Shown here in pieces: positions 15,407 through 23,226 of a stretch of DNA of 42,776 nt; position 1 is the stretch's first letter, and each line of letters opens with the position of its first letter. The position numbers and the translations under genes were made by a program. The notes beneath the pieces were generated by a model that saw only the letters and a program-made list of their open reading frames with translations, was not told the origin of the DNA and did no database searches. This stretch comes from CAYTNY01 sp964439215 (GTDB lineage: Bacteria; Oederibacteriota; PGYV01; CAYTNY01), in NCBI GenBank assembly GCA_964439215.1, contig CAYTNY010000008.1:1-42776 (forward strand). The letters are read 5' to 3'.

Positions 15407-17590
15407 TTATTTTATTATCTTTTTCCTGCCCGCCGACGGGGACAACAGGAGCTCCTTTTTCCAGATTTCCGCCATTCTTATATTTTCATGGGCCTTATTC
15501 GCGAACTCGCTTTCAGGGCTCTTTTGAATATATTTTTTCCACATTTCAATTGCTTCATCCCACCAGCTTTTATGCCTGTAAACTTCACCCAGCTTATAAT
15601 ATGCTTCTGTAAGATTTTCGTTAAGTTCAAGCGCTTTATGATATTCTATATCCGCTTCATCCCACCATTCCTTCATATAATAACCATTCGCAAGGAACAG
15701 ATGAGAACTGCTGTCTTTTGCGTTCTTTGAAACAGCCGCAATAAATATCTTTACGGCGCGGTCATAATCCTCAGTTTCAAAATAAACCTCACCCAGATTT
15801 TTAAGCGCATTTACGTTTTCCGGCTCTATTTCAAGTACTTTTTGGTATTGTACAATAGCTTCTTTCAAATGTCCAGTATTTCTGTATGCATTGCCCAGAT
15901 CGTAATACAAAAACGCGTTCAAAGGCTCTTCTTCGGTTTTTTCTTTCAGTTTCTCTATTGTTTCCTTAAATACCACGTCCTTTTTTCTGGCCGCGTCCAG
16001 ATTTTTTTTCGCAACCGTATAATCAGGATTGATTTCCAGGGCTTTTTTGAAGTAATCTTCGGCCTCGTTGAAAAAATTCTTTTTATAATAAGCCACACCA
16101 AGATTATTGTACGCCTTAAAATATTTTCCGTCCGTTTCAACAGCTTTCTTATAATTTTCTATTGCCTGATCCAGATTGCCGGTATTTTTATATGCAACAC
16201 CCATACTGTTGTACGCAACCGCGTTATTCGGCTGTATAGATACTGTTTTCTGATATTCTATTATTGCCTCGTCATATCTTCCTTTATCGGTAAGAACAAG
16301 CCCCAGATAAAGATTAACTTCCGGTTTTTTTATATAGTGGGGAATAAGCTCCAGCGCTCTTCTGAATTCCTTTATTGCCTCATCAAATCTTTTTTCCCTG
16401 TAATAACATACGCCCAGATAATAATGAGCATCATCATCATATGGTTCATTTTTTATATGAGTCTCCAGTTTTTCAACGGCTTCTTTTATTTTTTCCTCTT
16501 TATAATAAACAACCCCTCTGTGCAGTTCTACTTTTGAAAACTCCGGGTTTTCCTCCTGAATTGCGTCAAGAACAGCTTTTGCTTTTTCAAACTCCCCCAT
16601 TTCCCTGTATGCCACAGCTATATTAATTTTCGCGTCAGCCATTTCAGGGTCAATTTTAAGGGTCTGCTTGAAAATCTCAACCGCCTCGTTCAAAAGCTTT
16701 TTCTTAATAAGAAGCTCTCCGAAAAAATTATAATATTCGGGCTTTTTTCTGTTATAGGTTATAGCCTTTTTTATCTCCTTTATGGAATCGTCAATATATC
16801 CCTTCATTTTATGGACCCGTGCAAGATTAAAATAAGCATCTTCTTTCTGGGAGTCTCCCAGTTTTTCAACTTCAAACTCTCTTTTCTCGGAATTTTCCGA
16901 AACATCAATTAAAAGACTCTTGTTTGACTGCATAAACGCGGGGTTTAATTCAACGGCTCTGTTATAACATGCCTGCGCTTCATCGTTTTTTCCTGTTTCG
17001 CCGTAAACAAAACTGAGATTGTAATAGGCTATCGCGTATTCTTTGTTGATTTTAACCGCCTTTTTCAGTTCTTCTTCCGCTTCATCATACATTCCTTTTT
17101 TATAAAGTGTTTCCCCCAGATTATTTCTCACTTCCGCATAATTCGGGTATTTTTCAGAGGTCTTCCTGAAATACTCCTGCGCCCTGTCATAGTCCCCTTT
17201 ATTTTTATAAATAACGCCCAGAAGATTTCCGGCCAGCAGATGATCGGGATCAAGTTCAAGCGCTCTTTTAAGATATTTTATGGATTCATCGTATTCTCCC
17301 GTGTAACTGAGTGCGCTTCCCAGGTTATAATACGCTTCAGGATCCGAGGCATAAAACTGTACACCTTTGCGGTAAGCCTGTATCGCCCTGTCATATATTC
17401 CTGTCTGTTTATTTATGGCTTTAAGGTTATCCCTGGCCTGAGTATATGACGGATTTATTTCAAGCGCTTTTTTGAAATATTCTATTGCCTCCTGATACAT
17501 TCCTTTTGAATAATTATAAACCCCCAGATTGTTATGTTCTATGGCATCGTCTTTTGACCCGTCATGAAATTTCACTTGTGTATCCTTCAA
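15407..17590 (-). CDS. Large TPR-repeat protein
   Basis: The 727 residues consist almost wholly of tetratricopeptide repeats (34-residue units of the pattern Y-x-NLG-x-x-Y-x-x-x-G-x-x-x-EAI-x-x-x-x-KALE-x-x-P). At least fifteen can be counted, with a less regular break around residues 225-245 (ENSEKREFEVEKLG). There is no signal peptide or membrane segment, so a cytoplasmic scaffold is likely. The start is TTG at 17590, one base after the upstream stop and behind GGAAGGGCGG; no ATG fits near the N-terminus. Its position between a GspE-N/CheW fusion and a PII-like gene suggests that it organises the signalling complex. No binding partner can be read from the sequence. Confidence 0.9.
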   Translation of the reverse strand: MKDTQVKFHDGSKDDAIEHNNLGVYNYSKGMYQEAIEYFKKALEINPSYTQARDNLKAINKQTGIYDRAIQAYRKGVQFYASDPEAYYNLGSALSYTGEYDESIKYLKRALELDPDHLLAGNLLGVIYKNKGDYDRAQEYFRKTSEKYPNYAEVRNNLGETLYKKGMYDEAEEELKKAVKINKEYAIAYYNLSFVYGETGKNDEAQACYNRAVELNPAFMQSNKSLLIDVSENSEKREFEVEKLGDSQKEDAYFNLARVHKMKGYIDDSIKEIKKAITYNRKKPEYYNFFGELLIKKKLLNEAVEIFKQTLKIDPEMADAKINIAVAYREMGEFEKAKAVLDAIQEENPEFSKVELHRGVVYYKEEKIKEAVEKLETHIKNEPYDDDAHYYLGVCYYREKRFDEAIKEFRRALELIPHYIKKPEVNLYLGLVLTDKGRYDEAIIEYQKTVSIQPNNAVAYNSMGVAYKNTGNLDQAIENYKKAVETDGKYFKAYNNLGVAYYKKNFFNEAEDYFKKALEINPDYTVAKKNLDAARKKDVVFKETIEKLKEKTEEEPLNAFLYYDLGNAYRNTGHLKEAIVQYQKVLEIEPENVNALKNLGEVYFETEDYDRAVKIFIAAVSKNAKDSSSHLFLANGYYMKEWWDEADIEYHKALELNENLTEAYYKLGEVYRHKSWWDEAIEMWKKYIQKSPESEFANKAHENIRMAEIWKKELLLSPSAGRKKIIK

Positions 17591-17591
17591 T

Positions 17592-18191
17592 TTACCGCCC
17601 TTCCGTTAAAACGTCAGATTTAAGCAGAGTTATAAGCTTTTCCCCGTCTCTTATGACCCCGGCAACATATTTTTCCCGGACTTTAAGGCTGTATTTTCCG
17701 GAATTTTCAAAACATGAAGATCCGAAATTTTTCACGGCATGCACCCTGTCCACAAGTATGCCTGTTTTATTATCTTTAATTTCAACTATTATTATGCGTG
17801 TTTCATCCGTAACCTCTTCAGCAACATCAAAAATTTTTCTGCTTATGCTTATGACAGGTATAACTTCCTGCCTGACGCTGAGCATCCCCAGAATAAAATC
17901 CGGCATGGACGGAACGGATGTTATTTTTTTATATTTTAATATTTCGTTCACGGATACGACTTCCAGCCCGAAAAGTTCATTGTTTATTTCCACCACAACG
18001 GTCTGCAGCCCGTTTAATACAGAAACTATATCCGCTTCCGCAACAATGCCGTTTTTTACAAGTATTTTGCCGAGCGGCTCCTTTGACTTCTCCTGCTCTT
18101 TCAGGGCCTCTTCCAGTTCATATTTGGAGACCCGGCCTGATTCCACAAGCATTTCACCAAGCGACTTGTTCTGTCTTTTGTTCCCATCCAT
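17592..18191 (-). CDS. GspE-N (MshEN-like) domain fused to CheW
   Basis: The 199 residues fall into two parts. Residues 8-62 are two copies of the GspE/PilB N-terminal motif: SLGEMLVESGRVSKYELEEA with its Gln at 33, then five residues, then PLGKILVKNGIVAEADIVSV. This is the layout of MshEN c-di-GMP-binding domains, but the Arg that precedes LG in the canonical motif is replaced (Ser, Pro). Residues 63-199 are a CheW domain (TVVVEINNELFGLEVVSVNEI, GMLSVRQEVIPVISISRKIF, RIIIVEIKDNKTGILVDRVHAV). The protein could couple a nucleotide or ATPase-partner signal to the kinase array. It sits 5 bases after one TPR gene and 1 base before another. Confidence 0.85.
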   Translation of the reverse strand: MDGNKRQNKSLGEMLVESGRVSKYELEEALKEQEKSKEPLGKILVKNGIVAEADIVSVLNGLQTVVVEINNELFGLEVVSVNEILKYKKITSVPSMPDFILGMLSVRQEVIPVISISRKIFDVAEEVTDETRIIIVEIKDNKTGILVDRVHAVKNFGSSCFENSGKYSLKVREKYVAGVIRDGEKLITLLKSDVLTEGR

Positions 18192-18196
18192 ACGTT

Positions 18197-19366
18197 TTAA
18201 CCTTCCAGAAGTTTCAGATTTTTCTTTACTATTTCATTTTCGGGATTTAATTCAACAGAACGCTTCCAGTATTTAACGGCTTCCTGCGGTTTGCTTTCCT
18301 TCATAGCAATATTTCCGAGTTTATAATATATATCGCCGTTTTCCCTGCCTTTTGATATACATTTCTCAAAATATGTTTTTGCTTCCGAATAATTTATTTT
18401 TTTATAATAAATATTTCCGATATTCTCATATATGGATACGTCATCGCCTTTTTTATCAAGAGCTTTCTTGTATTCCACTATTGCTTCATCTATCTGCCCT
18501 TCTTCCATATAAATAAATCCAAGCGCCTTATGCACTTCAGAGTCCGCGGCCCCCAGTTCCGTCACTTTTTTGTATTCTTCCATTGATTCCTTTTTCTTTC
18601 CGAGCTTTGAATACACCTCGCCGGTAAGAAGATAAACGTCACTGTTTAAAAAACGGTTCTTTTTGGCCCGTTCAAGCTCCCTTAATGCGTCCTCATATTT
18701 CCCCATCTCAAAATAAAGCACCCCAAGATTATAAGCGGCCCCGGCTTCTTTGGGGTTTATACGCGTGGCATTTTCATAACATTTGATCGCTTCATCAAAT
18801 TTTTTCATATGTTTGTATACATTGCCCAGCATTGCGTTTATTCCCGGGCTATTGGGGTTCATTCCAAGGACCTTTTCATATTCTTTGGCGGCGTTCTCGT
18901 AATTCTTTTCATTTTCATATATATATCCCAGTTTAAAACCAACTTCTGTATTTCCGGGCTCCAGCGACAGTATTTCCCTGTATATTTTTTTTGCCTCGTC
19001 ATATTTTTCTTTCTTTACGTATAGATCCGCGATCCCATGCTTTAAATTCGTATCTTCGGGTTTTATTTCCAGAGCTTTTTTATATTCTTCCATTGCGCTG
19101 TCAAATTTTCCCATATTGGAATGAAGCCCGGCAAGCTTTATAAGCACATTTATATTCATAGGATTTATTCCAAGTGCTTTTTCAAACGATTTTACGCCTT
19201 TGTCAAACTCACCTTTGCTGATATACGCATTTCCCAGATGCGCATAAACCTCTGCATCATCCGGATTGAGCATCAATGCCTTTTCAAATTCCGCTATGGC
19301 CTGTGCATGGTTTTTGCTCATGGCAAAAGCAAGCCCCAGATTAATGTGATCCTGCGCCGTTTCCAT
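18197..19366 (-). CDS. TPR-repeat protein next to CheR
   Basis: The 389 residues are about eleven consecutive tetratricopeptide repeats beginning at the first residues (HINLGLAFAMSKNHAQAIAE), with no signal peptide. Its ATG overlaps the last base of the cheR stop (TAATG), so the two are translated together. In many bacteria CheR carries C-terminal TPRs that bind receptors or other partners; here CheR ends without them and the TPRs are on a separate protein. A function as a CheR partner is therefore reasonable but inferred. The repeats differ enough from those of the 727-residue protein that the two are not a simple split gene. Confidence 0.9.
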   Translation of the reverse strand: METAQDHINLGLAFAMSKNHAQAIAEFEKALMLNPDDAEVYAHLGNAYISKGEFDKGVKSFEKALGINPMNINVLIKLAGLHSNMGKFDSAMEEYKKALEIKPEDTNLKHGIADLYVKKEKYDEAKKIYREILSLEPGNTEVGFKLGYIYENEKNYENAAKEYEKVLGMNPNSPGINAMLGNVYKHMKKFDEAIKCYENATRINPKEAGAAYNLGVLYFEMGKYEDALRELERAKKNRFLNSDVYLLTGEVYSKLGKKKESMEEYKKVTELGAADSEVHKALGFIYMEEGQIDEAIVEYKKALDKKGDDVSIYENIGNIYYKKINYSEAKTYFEKCISKGRENGDIYYKLGNIAMKESKPQEAVKYWKRSVELNPENEIVKKNLKLLEG

Positions 19367-20178
19367 TATTCATCAACCTTCCTGAACATTCTTTCTTTTA
19401 TATTTATGCATTTGAACCTGTTCCTGAATCCCAGAAGCATTGTTTCTGTTTTCCCCAGTATCAAAATACCGCCGCTTCTTAAAGAATCATAAAACGTCTG
19501 CATAACTTCTTCCTGAAGTTCTTTTGTAAAATATATTATAACATTCCTGCAAAAGACTACATCAAAAAAATTTTTTTCATACGGTTTCATAAGATTCAGC
19601 CGTATAAATCTTATTTTTTCTTTAATACTGTCATTAACCCTGTACTTTTCATTTCCTGCATCAGTAAAATATTTAGCCCTTCTGTTAGGCGCGATATTTC
19701 TCATTGTTCTTGCTTCATATACGCCTTCAACACCGGCGCGAAGCACTTTTTCATCAATATCAGACGCGTATATTTCATAAGTTAAATTTCTGACTCCCAT
19801 AGCGTCCTGCGCCTCTTCTATTGACACCGCAATGGAATACGGCTCCTCGCCCGTGGAGCATCCCGCGCTCCATATTCTGAATTTTTTTTTGCCTTCATTT
19901 ATAAGCGCCGGAAGCAGTTCGTTTTCAAACTCTATATACATTTCAGGATCTCTGAAAAACTCCGTAACATTAATAGTAAGCCTGTCCAGAAGAATATTCA
20001 TTTCTCCGGGATCTGCTTTTATTTTTTCAAGATATTCACAATATGTTATCTTATGGAGCGCTCTCATACGGACAGCAAATCTTCTTTTAAGATAATTTTC
20101 TTTATACTGATTTACATCAAGACCTCTTTCATTATTTATTGTTTTTTTTATCTCCGCAAAAGCCTCCTGTTCATCCAT
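19366..20178 (-). CDS. cheR: CheR receptor methyltransferase
   Basis: CheR methylates MCP glutamates using S-adenosylmethionine. The 270 residues show the helical N-terminal domain (about 1-75, with YLKRRFAVRMRAL and LTINVTEFFRD at 67-77). The SAM-binding domain follows (IWSAGCSTGEEPYSIA from 102, ASDIDEKVL, VVFCRNVIIYF, GGILILGKTETM). There is no extra C-terminal domain. Start and stop overlap neighbours by one base on each side (TAATG). It supplies the methylation half of adaptation opposite CheB at 10373. Confidence 0.97.
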   Translation of the reverse strand: MDEQEAFAEIKKTINNERGLDVNQYKENYLKRRFAVRMRALHKITYCEYLEKIKADPGEMNILLDRLTINVTEFFRDPEMYIEFENELLPALINEGKKKFRIWSAGCSTGEEPYSIAVSIEEAQDAMGVRNLTYEIYASDIDEKVLRAGVEGVYEARTMRNIAPNRRAKYFTDAGNEKYRVNDSIKEKIRFIRLNLMKPYEKNFFDVVFCRNVIIYFTKELQEEVMQTFYDSLRSGGILILGKTETMLLGFRNRFKCINIKERMFRKVDE

Positions 20179-21560
20179 TAGTCTTTATTGCGGGATACGG
20201 GATCCGCTTTTCCTTCTTCTTTCAGTATATCCAGAAAAACATCAACCACTTTTTTATCAAACTGTGTGCCCGCATGTTTTTTCAGCTCCTCTACCGCGGC
20301 TTTTTCCGGCATTTTCCCCCTGTAAGGCCTGTCCGAACGCATTACAGAATACGCATCCGCAACCGCACATATTCTGGATCCAATAGGTATATTGTTTCCT
20401 TTGAGGCTGTAAGGATAACCATTCCCGTCAAAACGCTCATGATGATGAAAAATTATCGGTATTATTTCCTCAAATCTGTCCATTTTTCCGAGTATTTCCG
20501 CCCCCTTTCCGGAATGCTTTTTTATTTCCTCGTATTCTTCCCGCGTAAGCGGCCCGGGTTTATTAAGAATCGCGCCGCTTATATTTATCTTCCCTATATC
20601 ATGAAGAAGGGACGCATATTTTATTTTTTCTTTTTCTTTTTCATCAAGATTCATTCTTTCCGCGATTTTCACCGCAAATCCCATTGTATCCATGGAATGT
20701 CCGGGCGTTTCATGATCCTTTGTATCAATTGCAAGAGCAAGAGCCTCTATTGTTTTTTCATAATTTTCTTTAAGCCTGTCATAAAGGCCGTTTTTTTCCA
20801 GAATAACAAAAACCTGAGCGGAGAAGAACTCCGCTATATATATATCACTGTGGTCAAATTCATTTTTCCTGAAAAGAATAACAATTTCTTTTATTTCATT
20901 ATTTTCTTTTACCGGAACTATTACGCAGTATCCGGGCGGCTTTCTATTTAAAATACCAACGGACGATACATTCAGATTCTTCAGAAATTTTCCTTTTAAT
21001 TCTGCCGCTTTAAGTATTTCCGGCGGCGGCACAGAGCTTTTGTCCGACTCATAAGCAAGCTTCATTTCGCCGTCCGTATCAGTCTTTTCATAGATCCAGA
21101 CCATTTCAACATCAGAAGAATTTTTAATATTGCCGGCAAACAGACCGCGTATATCTTTTTTTGGCAGCCCTTTTTTTATATCCCACAGCATATCATGGGC
21201 AAGCATAAGAGAATTGACTATTTTTCCCAAAAAAACTTTTTCTTCAGAAAGACCGTATTTTTTTGTTTCTTCTTTTTTCAAAAGTTTCAGTTTATCTCCC
21301 AGAACCGCAAAAACAGCCAGAACCGCGGTATTAATAATAAAATCAAGCAGTATAATTTCATTAACCGCGTAATATGTAAATGAAAATAAAAGTCCGGCAA
21401 ATAAACCGTTTATCCGGTTTTTCCGGAATGATAAAAAAGCAGTAATTACCGCAGCCGCGATAAAAAGAAAATTAACCGGAATTGAAAAAGGATTTATTCC
21501 CAGAAGAACAACTATTATGCTGCCGATTATAAGAAGACTGTATCTGCTGTCTATTTTCAT
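20178..21560 (-). CDS. Membrane HD-GYP phosphodiesterase
   Basis: HD-GYP proteins hydrolyse cyclic di-GMP, some also cGAMP. The 460 residues begin with about four hydrophobic segments (roughly 8-21, 28-43, 51-67, 69-88) with short loops. A GAF-like region follows (about 110-255, MVWIYEKTD, YCVIVPVKENNEIKEIVILF). The HD-GYP domain has all metal and signature residues: HD at 320-321 in LLHDIGKI, KHSGKGAEIL, HHHERFDGNGYP at 372-383 and DAYSVMRSDRPYR. It looks catalytically intact. The gene overlaps cheR by one base. It may link c-di-GMP turnover to the MshEN-like CheW protein encoded four genes downstream. Confidence 0.93.
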   Translation of the reverse strand: MKIDSRYSLLIIGSIIVVLLGINPFSIPVNFLFIAAAVITAFLSFRKNRINGLFAGLLFSFTYYAVNEIILLDFIINTAVLAVFAVLGDKLKLLKKEETKKYGLSEEKVFLGKIVNSLMLAHDMLWDIKKGLPKKDIRGLFAGNIKNSSDVEMVWIYEKTDTDGEMKLAYESDKSSVPPPEILKAAELKGKFLKNLNVSSVGILNRKPPGYCVIVPVKENNEIKEIVILFRKNEFDHSDIYIAEFFSAQVFVILEKNGLYDRLKENYEKTIEALALAIDTKDHETPGHSMDTMGFAVKIAERMNLDEKEKEKIKYASLLHDIGKINISGAILNKPGPLTREEYEEIKKHSGKGAEILGKMDRFEEIIPIIFHHHERFDGNGYPYSLKGNNIPIGSRICAVADAYSVMRSDRPYRGKMPEKAAVEELKKHAGTQFDKKVVDVFLDILKEEGKADPVSRNKD

Positions 21561-21570
21561 TACACCCTCA

Positions 21571-22626
21571 TCAATTGCGTATGGACCTTACTATATACCC
21601 GGGTTTAATCGGCTGTTTCTGTTTTATTATCATCCCAACCGATGTTCTGCGCATTGAATTAATGACCAGAAGATATCCGGCCGTATGATAAGCTTCAACA
21701 GGGCCCTCGTCCGTATCCGCTTCCGGAACAAATATTTCAAGCCTTTCGCCGGGGATAATTCCCTTATTAAGTCCCGCATTTATGTATACTATGTTTTTAT
21801 AATGTATGTTTTCCCTGTTTTCTTTTCCTTTTATTATTTCCGCATTCACATTCTGTCCGGCGCCTTTTACCCTGTTGCTTATTTTTCGGTGATAATTCAT
21901 TATATCGCTGCGCATCTTTATTTTTGAACTTTCCTTTATGGCGGTATTTGCTCTTTTTATTTTTGCTCTGTATCTGTTGTTTGAAATACGCTCCTGAATA
22001 TATCCATGCCCCTGAATATTTATTACATTTCCCATGAATTCGTCGCCGTCTTTTGAATATATCTCTTCCGAATCATCGTATATGACAAAGAACATGCCTT
22101 CGCTTGCGGGCCTTCCAACGGTAATATCCACATAAACTTCATCGCCCTGCGTAAGGATAAATTTATTGTTTTTTGAATATAAGACACCGTCCTGTACAAA
22201 ATTATCGCTTATAAACCCTGCTTTTTCCACCATTATATATCCGGCGCGCTGTATTCTTCCGCTGTCTAAGTCGTCAACAAGTATTACTGACGCCTCATCG
22301 TCTTCCTCATAATCTATCCTGAGCTCCGCTTCCCCGCCGGAATAATCAATTTCATCCCTGATATCTTCAGCAGGTGCTATTCTGCGTCTTTGAAGTATAT
22401 ACCTTTCAAGCTCTTCCGGCTCTGTCTGGCCGGGATTTATTATTATTATACCGTCCGTATCCCCCGGATCGTCATCTATCTCTATTGTACGGCTGTCAGC
22501 CGCATATAAAACAGATGCCGCAAACAATATAAAAATAAAACTTAAAACCCATCCGTAAAAAAAACGCGCCTTTTTATCCGCGCAAATAAAATTATCACTG
22601 CAGTATAAATACTGTTTAAATTTCAT
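21571..22626 (-). CDS. Envelope-associated protein of unknown function
   Basis: I place the start at ATG 22626 (MKFKQYLY); earlier starts in frame would run into the upstream gene. The 351-residue product has a basic N-terminus and one hydrophobic segment (about 24-43, WVLSFIFILFAASVLYA) that reads as a long signal peptide or anchor. The remainder is acidic and beta-rich. Two stretches (GDEVYVDITVGRPASEGMFF; YINAGLNKGIIPGERLEIF followed by AGYLLVINSMRRTSVGMII) look like the barrel-type modules found after LysM domains in many Gram-negative envelope proteins and in the FlgT C-terminus, but no LysM is present. It sits 10 bases upstream of the HD-GYP gene. Confidence 0.7.
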   Translation of the reverse strand: MKFKQYLYCSDNFICADKKARFFYGWVLSFIFILFAASVLYAADSRTIEIDDDPGDTDGIIIINPGQTEPEELERYILQRRRIAPAEDIRDEIDYSGGEAELRIDYEEDDEASVILVDDLDSGRIQRAGYIMVEKAGFISDNFVQDGVLYSKNNKFILTQGDEVYVDITVGRPASEGMFFVIYDDSEEIYSKDGDEFMGNVINIQGHGYIQERISNNRYRAKIKRANTAIKESSKIKMRSDIMNYHRKISNRVKGAGQNVNAEIIKGKENRENIHYKNIVYINAGLNKGIIPGERLEIFVPEADTDEGPVEAYHTAGYLLVINSMRRTSVGMIIKQKQPIKPGYIVRSIRN

Positions 22627-22645
22627 GCACCACATCCATTTATTT

Positions 22646-23065
22646 TCAAAGTATCTCCCTGATCCTTTTTTTGGCTTTTTCAACATTTTCAGCGTTGGGA
22701 AACCTTTCTATGTACTTTTTATACTGAAATTTCGCTTTTACATTTCTTATCTGTCTGTCATAGACCTGCCCAAGCATAAAATGCATAAATGCCACCCTGT
22801 CTCCAAGCGGATCATCTTCGCTGTATTCGTCATACCTGTCATATTTATCAAGAAATTCCTTTATCAGCTTTTCAGCCCTCTCATATTTACCCGCTAAATA
22901 TACATATCTTATGTTCTGTACTTTCAGATGCTGTTTTTCATCTTCATCCGTTACTTTTTCCTGTATATAGTTTTCAAATTTTTCACTTACATTTTCTGCT
23001 CCTACGACAAAAAACAGAAAAATTGCCGCTACAACAGCAAGAACACTCACCAGACCCTTCATCAT
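22646..23065 (-). CDS. Small exported or anchored TPR-like protein, first gene of the chemosensory operon
   Basis: The start is taken as ATG 23065 (MMKGLVSV), eight bases after AAGGGG; a GTG two codons earlier is too close to that site. The 139 residues contain a hydrophobic N-terminus (3-24, a signal peptide or anchor). A helical region then resembles one or two TPRs (YVYLAGKYERAEKLIKEFLD; FMLGQVYDRQIRNVKAKFQY; YKKYIERFPNAENVEKAKKR), the pattern of BamD/YbgF-type envelope helpers. No family is assigned. It follows the strongest promoter match in the window by about 40 bases. Confidence 0.75.
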   Translation of the reverse strand: MMKGLVSVLAVVAAIFLFFVVGAENVSEKFENYIQEKVTDEDEKQHLKVQNIRYVYLAGKYERAEKLIKEFLDKYDRYDEYSEDDPLGDRVAFMHFMLGQVYDRQIRNVKAKFQYKKYIERFPNAENVEKAKKRIREIL

Positions 23066-23108
23066 ATACACTGCCCCTTTACATATAAATTTATGCTTTA
23101 ATAAATAA

Positions 23109-23137
23109 ATATTAGCATTTTAAAAGTATTTTGTCAA
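23109..23137 (-). promoter_or_regulatory. Strong sigma70-type promoter of the chemosensory operon
   Basis: TTGACA (23132-23137) and TAATAT (23109-23114) are 17 bases apart, in AT-rich DNA, with a predicted start near 23102. No other promoter of similar quality is seen until 5534, so it may serve all 18 genes down to 5590. I see no sigma28- or sigma54-type site that would suggest flagellar regulation. Confidence 0.7.
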
Positions 23138-23226
23138 TTTTTTATGTGTTTTAATAGGCTTGTTAGTTTTAAAATTAATACGAAAACAACCGCCGCCAAA
23201 AAAATCTGTTCAGAACCGCAAAAATA

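Noticed and set aside
17485..18276. 263-codon plus-strand frame opposite the CheW fusion gene
   Set aside because: Shadow frame; the minus-strand gene has clear CheW and GspE-N motifs.
22627..22686. Longer N-terminus of the envelope protein at 21571-22626
   Set aside because: It would overlap the upstream gene by 41 bases and put a charged 20-residue extension before the signal-like segment, without a better ribosome binding site.
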